Assembly: GCA_031284085.1 (NCBI GenBank)
Contig: JAITAM010000143.1
Coordinates: 1-9,391 of the forward strand
Reading direction: 5' to 3'
DNA length: 9,391 nt
DNA from: Spirochaetaceae bacterium
GTDB taxonomy: Bacteria; Spirochaetota; Spirochaetia; Treponematales; Breznakiellaceae
Made by a program: the position numbers and the translations under genes. The notes beneath the pieces were generated by a model that saw only the letters and a list, made by a program, of their open reading frames with translations, made no database searches and was not told where the DNA came from. Positions within the stretch are counted from its first letter, which is position 1. Each line of letters begins with the position of its first letter. This document shows positions 5,349 to 9,391 of this stretch, piece after piece.

Positions 5349-5363
5349 GAGGTCTGTCTTTTA
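5349..5363 (+). repeat. REP-like repeat copy
   Basis: GAGGTCTGTCTTTTA, a tandem partner of the copy at 5325-5337, 11 nt further on. From here to the nifJ promoter I see no gene, only an 8-bp inverted repeat at 5382-5416. Confidence 0.45.
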
Positions 5364-5381
5364 TCCTGAAAAGCCGTGTGT

Positions 5382-5416
5382 CTGCTTTTGATACAACAGC
5401 GAAAGCTTAAAAGCAG
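5382..5416. repeat. 8-bp inverted repeat upstream of the nifJ promoter
   Basis: CTGCTTTT (5382-5389) and AAAAGCAG (5409-5416) are exact reverse complements around 19 nt. It ends 19 nt before the -35 box of nifJ. There is no T run on either side, so it is not a terminator; it may be a regulator site or chance. Confidence 0.3.
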
Positions 5417-5435
5417 CCTGCGGTTGAATTATATC

Positions 5436-5464
5436 TTGCACAAAATACAAATACGGCGTACAAT
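5436..5464 (+). promoter_or_regulatory. Promoter of nifJ
   Basis: TTGCAC (5436-5441), 17 nt spacer, TACAAT (5459-5464): four and five of six consensus matches at ideal spacing. The expected transcript start near 5471 leaves a leader of about 27 nt carrying GAGGAG (5487-5492), 5 nt before the ATG. Confidence 0.75.
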
Positions 5465-5497
5465 AAGACTATCAAACTTTTACTACGAGGAGAATAA

Positions 5498-8400
5498 ATG
5501 TCCGATAAAAACATGCTTATGATTGATGGAAATACTGCCGCAGGGCAAATTGCCCATGCGCTCAGTGAAGTAATTGCGATCTATCCAATTACACCGTCAA
5601 GCCCTATGGGGGAAGTTGCCGATGAACTTTCCGCTCAGGGGAAGAAAAACCTGTGGGGAACCATCCCTCAAGTTATCGAAATGCAGTCTGAGGCCGGCGC
5701 TGCGGGTGCGGTTCACGGCGCTTTAACCACAGGCGCGCTTTCGTCTACGTTTACCGCATCTCAAGGCTTGCTCTTGATGATCCCGAATATGTATAAAATT
5801 GCAGGGGAATTGACTTCGACCGTGTTTCACATAGCGGCGCGTGCGCTTGCTACCAGTTCACTGTCGATCTTCGGCGATCATCAGGATGTAATGGCGTGCC
5901 GGCAGACAGGCTGGGCCATGCTCGCTTCAAACAGCGTGCAGGAAGTAATGGACTTGGCAACCATTGCCCACTCATCTACCCTGCGCTCACGTGTGCCGTT
6001 CCTTCACTTCTTCGACGGATTCAGGACTTCACACGAACTGCAAAAGATTGAAGAAGTTTCTTTCGACACGATGCGGGCTTTAATCAGTGATGAGCTGGTT
6101 CAAGAGCACCGCCTGCGTGGATTGACCCCGGAAAAGCCTGCTATCCGCGGTACCGCCCAAAATCCTGATACCTATTTCCAAAGCCGTGAAGGTGTTAATA
6201 AGTACTACGAAAAAGTTCCGGCTATTGTTCAAGAGGAAATGGATAAATTCGCCCGTCTTACCGGCCGTGCCTATCACTTGTTTGATTATTTCGGCGCTCC
6301 CGATGCAGAAAAAGTCATTATCATCATGGGATCCGGTGCGGAAACCTGCGAAGAAACGGTTGAATTCTTACAGGGTAAAGGTGAAAAAGTCGGTGTGCTT
6401 AAAGTTAGACTTTACCGCCCCTTCAAAGCGGAGATTTTTGTAAAGGCGCTGCCCACAACCGTAAAGGCAATCGCAGTGCTTGACCGCACCAAAGAGCCGG
6501 GTGCTTTAGGAGAGCCTTTATACGAAGACGTGGTTACGGCGCTTGGTGTAATCGCACAAGAAGACAAAGCGCCTTGGCAAGAGTTACCCCTTGTGCTTGG
6601 CGGGCGCTACGGTTTGGGCTCTAAAGAGTTCACGCCGGCTATGGTCAAAGCGGTTTTCGATAATCTTTCCGGTGGAAAGATTGCCGATTTTGTGGTTGGT
6701 ATTGTTGATGATGTACTTGGCAAGCACCTGCCGATTGATGAGTCCTTTGTGCTTGTAGAAGAAGGCATGAACGAAGCGATGTTCTATGGTTTAGGATCGG
6801 ACGGCACGGTTGGTGCAAACAAAAACTCGATAAAAATCATAGGCGATGCAAAGCCGGAACTGTCCGCGCAAGCTTATTTTTCTTATGACTCCAAAAAATC
6901 AGGCGGCTTTACCGTGTCTCATCTACGTTTCGGCAAAAAAGCCATTCGCCGTCCGTATCTTATCACCAAAGCTGATTTTCTTGCGTGCCATAAATTCAGC
7001 TACATGGAAACCTACGATCTGCTTGCCAACATGAAAGAAGGCGGAACATTCCTTCTTAACAGTCCTTTCGGCGCATCAAACGTGTGGAATGAAATCCCCG
7101 TTGAGGCGCAAAAGCGTATTATTGGTAAGAAGCTCAAGTTCTACGTCATTGATGCAGCTAAGATTGCACTTGAAGCGGGCATGGGCAACCGGATCAATAC
7201 CGTTATGCAGGCTGCTTATTTCAAGATTTCCGGTGTATTACCTGAAACTGAAGCCGTCAAGTACATGAAGAAATTCATTGAAAAATCATACGGTAAAAAA
7301 GGCGCTGATATTGTCCAGAAAAACTATACTACCGTTGACATGGCTCTTAACGCCGTGCAAGAAGTGCGGTATCCGGCTACAACGCAAGGCAGCATCCACA
7401 TGAAACAACCCATGGCAACTGCCGCCGATCCGTGGATCCGCGAAGTACTCGGTAGTATCTCAATACAAGAAGGCGACAAGCTGCCCGTGAGCAAACTGCC
7501 TGAAGACGGGACTTTTCCCACGGCAACAACCCAGTACGAAAAGCGCGGTGTTGCAGAACGTGTGCCTAGTTGGGACCCTTCCCTCTGCATACAGTGCGGC
7601 CAATGTTCATTTGTATGTTCCCATGCCTGCATCAGGATGAAAAATCTGACTGATGAGCAGGTCGCATCCGCGCCTGAAGGGTTCAAAACCGCCGAGATTA
7701 AGCCTAAGGCTGAGGCGGGCAAGAAAGTTGCCTTGATCATCGCCGCTGAAGATTGCATGGACTGCGGATTGTGCATCAATATCTGTCCAGCAAAATCAAA
7801 GGACGACCCGACCAAAAAAGCCCTTGCTTTTGTACCGTATGCAGACGATCCGGCATACCACGCACAACAGGTTAAGGTTTGGGATTACTTCAAGAACTTG
7901 CCTGATGTACCGTCCACCGAATTGAACCTCGGGACTCCCAAAGGGCTTGCCTATAAACGGCCGCTCTTTGAATTCTCCGGCGCGTGCGGCGGCTGTGGTG
8001 AAACACCCTATGTGAAACTCCTCTCCCAGCTCTTCGGCGACAGAGCGGTCATTGCTAACGCTACCGGCTGTTCTTCTATTTATGGCGGTAACTTGCCGAC
8101 TACGCCGTATTCGCAGCGGGTAGACGGACGCGGACCGGCATGGTCAAATAGCCTATTTGAAGATGCCGCCGAATTCGGATACGGTATGCGTCTAACCAGC
8201 GATAAGCTGGCGGAACATGTCAGAGAAGTCGCCCTGCAGGTTAAAGCCGAAGGTGTTGAAGCCGGCTTGATTGATAAACTCCTCAACAATACCCAAAAAG
8301 ACGATGCGGAGATTGAAGAGCAGCGCACGAACGTGAACGCACTCAAAGCCGCACTGGCAGGAAAGCCGAGCGCAAGTGCAAAAAACCTGCTCTCTTTAGC

Positions 8401-9064
8401 CGATCACTTTATCAAACGTTCGGTCTGGATACTGGGCGGTGATGGATGGGCTTACGACATAGGCTTTGGCGGTTTGGATCATGTTATTGCATCCGGGCGC
8501 AATGTAAACGTACTCTGCCTTGATACCGAAGTGTATTCCAACACCGGCGGCCAGATGTCTAAAGCCACACCTATAGGCGCTATTGCCAAGTTTGCGGCGG
8601 CAGGCAAAGAGATCAATAAGAAAGATTTGGCTGCTATTGCCATGAGTTACGGCTACGTCTACGTGGCAAAAATCGCTTTTGGTGCAAATATGGCTCAGAC
8701 CATTCGGGCTTTCCGTGAGGCCGAAGCCTACGATGGGCCTTCGATCATTATCGCCTATTCGCATTGTATCAATCATGGTATTGATATGTCCAAGGGACTT
8801 GAGCAGCAGAAAGCTGCGGTAACAAGCGGTCTTTGGCCGTTGTTCCGCTACGATCCGCGACTTAAAGATGAGAGCAAAAACCCCTTTGTGCTTGACTCCA
8901 AAGACCCGACCACAGCTATTGAAGATTTTATGTACAAAGAAGTACGCTTCAAATCACTGCGCGCCGCTTCTCCAGATCGTGCTTCGGCTTTGCTTGCCAA
9001 AGCTAAAGCGAGTGCCGAGCGGGTGCTGAAAGAGTACAAGTATTTGGCTGCAAGAGATTTCTAA
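5498..9064 (+). CDS. nifJ: Pyruvate:ferredoxin (flavodoxin) oxidoreductase, single-chain
   Basis: A 1188-residue homodimer-type PFOR that converts pyruvate, CoA and oxidised ferredoxin to acetyl-CoA, CO2 and reduced ferredoxin in the cytoplasm. Length matches the family (about 1170-1230). The N-terminal domain has IAIYPITPSSPMGE with Thr32 of the active site and IEMQSEAGA with Glu65. The ferredoxin-like insert binds two [4Fe-4S] clusters: Cys697/700/703/707 (CIQCGQCSFVC) and Cys753/756/759/763 (CMDCGLCINICP). The proximal cluster ligands are Cys830, Cys833, Cys858 and Cys1090, spaced as in the Desulfovibrio africanus enzyme. The thiamine diphosphate/Mg site is GGDGWAYDIG (Asp982) through SNTGGQ (Asn1015). 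All key residues are present, so it should be active. GAGGAG 5 nt before the ATG fixes the start. It has its own promoter and terminator, so it is monocistronic. Confidence 0.98.
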   Translation: MSDKNMLMIDGNTAAGQIAHALSEVIAIYPITPSSPMGEVADELSAQGKKNLWGTIPQVIEMQSEAGAAGAVHGALTTGALSSTFTASQGLLLMIPNMYKIAGELTSTVFHIAARALATSSLSIFGDHQDVMACRQTGWAMLASNSVQEVMDLATIAHSSTLRSRVPFLHFFDGFRTSHELQKIEEVSFDTMRALISDELVQEHRLRGLTPEKPAIRGTAQNPDTYFQSREGVNKYYEKVPAIVQEEMDKFARLTGRAYHLFDYFGAPDAEKVIIIMGSGAETCEETVEFLQGKGEKVGVLKVRLYRPFKAEIFVKALPTTVKAIAVLDRTKEPGALGEPLYEDVVTALGVIAQEDKAPWQELPLVLGGRYGLGSKEFTPAMVKAVFDNLSGGKIADFVVGIVDDVLGKHLPIDESFVLVEEGMNEAMFYGLGSDGTVGANKNSIKIIGDAKPELSAQAYFSYDSKKSGGFTVSHLRFGKKAIRRPYLITKADFLACHKFSYMETYDLLANMKEGGTFLLNSPFGASNVWNEIPVEAQKRIIGKKLKFYVIDAAKIALEAGMGNRINTVMQAAYFKISGVLPETEAVKYMKKFIEKSYGKKGADIVQKNYTTVDMALNAVQEVRYPATTQGSIHMKQPMATAADPWIREVLGSISIQEGDKLPVSKLPEDGTFPTATTQYEKRGVAERVPSWDPSLCIQCGQCSFVCSHACIRMKNLTDEQVASAPEGFKTAEIKPKAEAGKKVALIIAAEDCMDCGLCINICPAKSKDDPTKKALAFVPYADDPAYHAQQVKVWDYFKNLPDVPSTELNLGTPKGLAYKRPLFEFSGACGGCGETPYVKLLSQLFGDRAVIANATGCSSIYGGNLPTTPYSQRVDGRGPAWSNSLFEDAAEFGYGMRLTSDKLAEHVREVALQVKAEGVEAGLIDKLLNNTQKDDAEIEEQRTNVNALKAALAGKPSASAKNLLSLADHFIKRSVWILGGDGWAYDIGFGGLDHVIASGRNVNVLCLDTEVYSNTGGQMSKATPIGAIAKFAAAGKEINKKDLAAIAMSYGYVYVAKIAFGANMAQTIRAFREAEAYDGPSIIIAYSHCINHGIDMSKGLEQQKAAVTSGLWPLFRYDPRLKDESKNPFVLDSKDPTTAIEDFMYKEVRFKSLRAASPDRASALLAKAKASAERVLKEYKYLAARDF

Positions 9065-9093
9065 GCGCCGAGCGAAACTAAGTTAATAAAGAG

Positions 9094-9120
9094 GGCTGCC
9101 CAAAAGGCAGCCTTTTTTTT
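9094..9120 (+). terminator. Intrinsic terminator of nifJ
   Basis: GGCTGCC - CAAAA - GGCAGCC followed by eight T's, 29 nt past the stop codon. A textbook rho-independent terminator. Confidence 0.95.
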
Positions 9121-9167
9121 GATGGAGGGGCAAAGTTCTGCGGGTAAAAGATTTTGTGCAGAGCCTC

Positions 9168-9196
9168 TTGCAATAGAAGAAATTATACTATATAAT
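9168..9196 (+). promoter_or_regulatory. Strong sigma-70-type promoter for the gene at the right edge
   Basis: TTGCAA (9168-9173), exactly 17 nt, TATAAT (9191-9196): a perfect -10 and a four-of-six -35 in an A/T-rich stretch. It sits just after the nifJ terminator and points to the ATG at 9250, with a predicted leader of about 45 nt. Confidence 0.7.
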
Positions 9197-9249
9197 AACG
9201 ACAGTATCTTAAAAAGTCCAAAAGATATAGAAATTAAGGAAGATATTAA

Positions 9250-9391
9250 ATGTTTTATACAATAGTTGCGGGTAGCAACAAGCAACAAGCAACAAGCAAC
9301 AAGCAACAAGCAACAAGCAACAAGCAACAAGCAACAAGCAACAAGCAACAAGCAACAAGCAACAAGCAACAAGCAACAAGCAACAAGCAAC
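9250..9391 (+). CDS. 5' end of a gene opening into a heptanucleotide repeat (possible phase-variable gene)
   Basis: ATG at 9250 is preceded by AAGGAAG (9236-9242), a good ribosome binding site 7 nt away, and by a near-perfect promoter at 9168-9196. The frame reads MFYTIVAG and then a repeating heptapeptide SNKQQAT through the tandem tract, open for 47 codons to the window edge. Because the unit is 7 bp, three units encode seven residues, and all three frames give the same heptapeptide in a different register. The tract is therefore stop-free in any frame, while changes in copy number move the frame of whatever follows. This is the layout of known contingency loci. The downstream product is outside the window, so the function is unknown. 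It could instead be a non-coding satellite that happens to follow a promoter. Confidence 0.45.
   Translation, partial: MFYTIVAGSNKQQATSNKQQATSNKQQATSNKQQATSNKQQATSNKQ
9274..9391. repeat. Tandem heptanucleotide repeat (AGCAACA)n
   Basis: The unit AGCAACA repeats perfectly from 9274 to the last base, about 17 copies over 118 nt, and continues beyond the window. There is no interruption or variant copy, which indicates recent expansion or ongoing homogenisation. The first unit partly pairs with GTTGC at 9265-9269. Confidence 0.97.

Noticed and set aside
8396..8776. Minus-strand open frames inside nifJ, including 7324-7815 and 8080-8346
   Set aside because: All are antisense shadows of a fully intact, well-conserved nifJ reading frame.
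9061..9390. Minus-strand open frame with a Leu-Val-Ala-Cys-Cys-Leu-Leu repeat
   Set aside because: Its repeated part is the tandem heptamer read backwards, and it continues through the nifJ terminator to the nifJ stop codon. The promoter and ribosome site point the other way.
9274..9391. CRISPR-like array
   Set aside because: The unit is 7 bp with no spacers; it is a simple tandem repeat.

Overview
The window reads as an accessory stretch of a moderate-GC, anaerobic bacterial chromosome. Anaerobiosis is inferred from a complete single-chain pyruvate:ferredoxin oxidoreductase. I cannot name the organism from the sequence; a spirochaete or an uncultivated anaerobe lineage would fit, but this is a guess.

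Layout, left to right. (1) Positions 1-473, minus strand: the 5' part of a REP-associated tyrosine transposase (RAYT, Y1/HUH family) cut by the window edge. (2) 541-775: non-coding, with a small element of about 140 bp bounded by inverted GGGACAG / CTGTCCC repeats. (3) 776-1402, minus: a YczE-like membrane protein. (4) 1479-3367, minus: three tellurium-resistance (Ter) family genes in a row (TerD, TerA-like, TerD/TerE-like) behind a good promoter and ending in an intrinsic terminator. (5) 3467-4330, minus: formyltetrahydrofolate deformylase (purU). (6) 4492-5046, plus: a second, complete RAYT, inverted relative to the first. (7) 5047-5435: a repeat-rich spacer with a decayed coding remnant. 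(8) 5498-9064, plus: the 1188-residue pyruvate:ferredoxin oxidoreductase (nifJ) with its own promoter and terminator. (9) 9168-9391: a near-perfect promoter, ribosome binding site and ATG leading straight into about 17 copies of a 7-bp tandem repeat that runs off the window.

Two themes stand out. First, both RAYT genes have a related sequence (AGGTCTG...CCTGTC) at a similar distance upstream in the same relative orientation, and copies of a GGTCTGTCC core are scattered around them. This looks like a RAYT plus its cognate REP-like repeat family. Second, the right edge has the architecture of a phase-variable (contingency) gene: a heptanucleotide tract just inside an expressed reading frame, where copy-number slippage would switch the downstream frame.

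The metabolic genes are housekeeping in type. nifJ links pyruvate to acetyl-CoA and reduced ferredoxin, and purU releases formate from formyl-THF. The Ter genes are a reduced version of the stress/tellurite cluster, with no terB or terC visible here.
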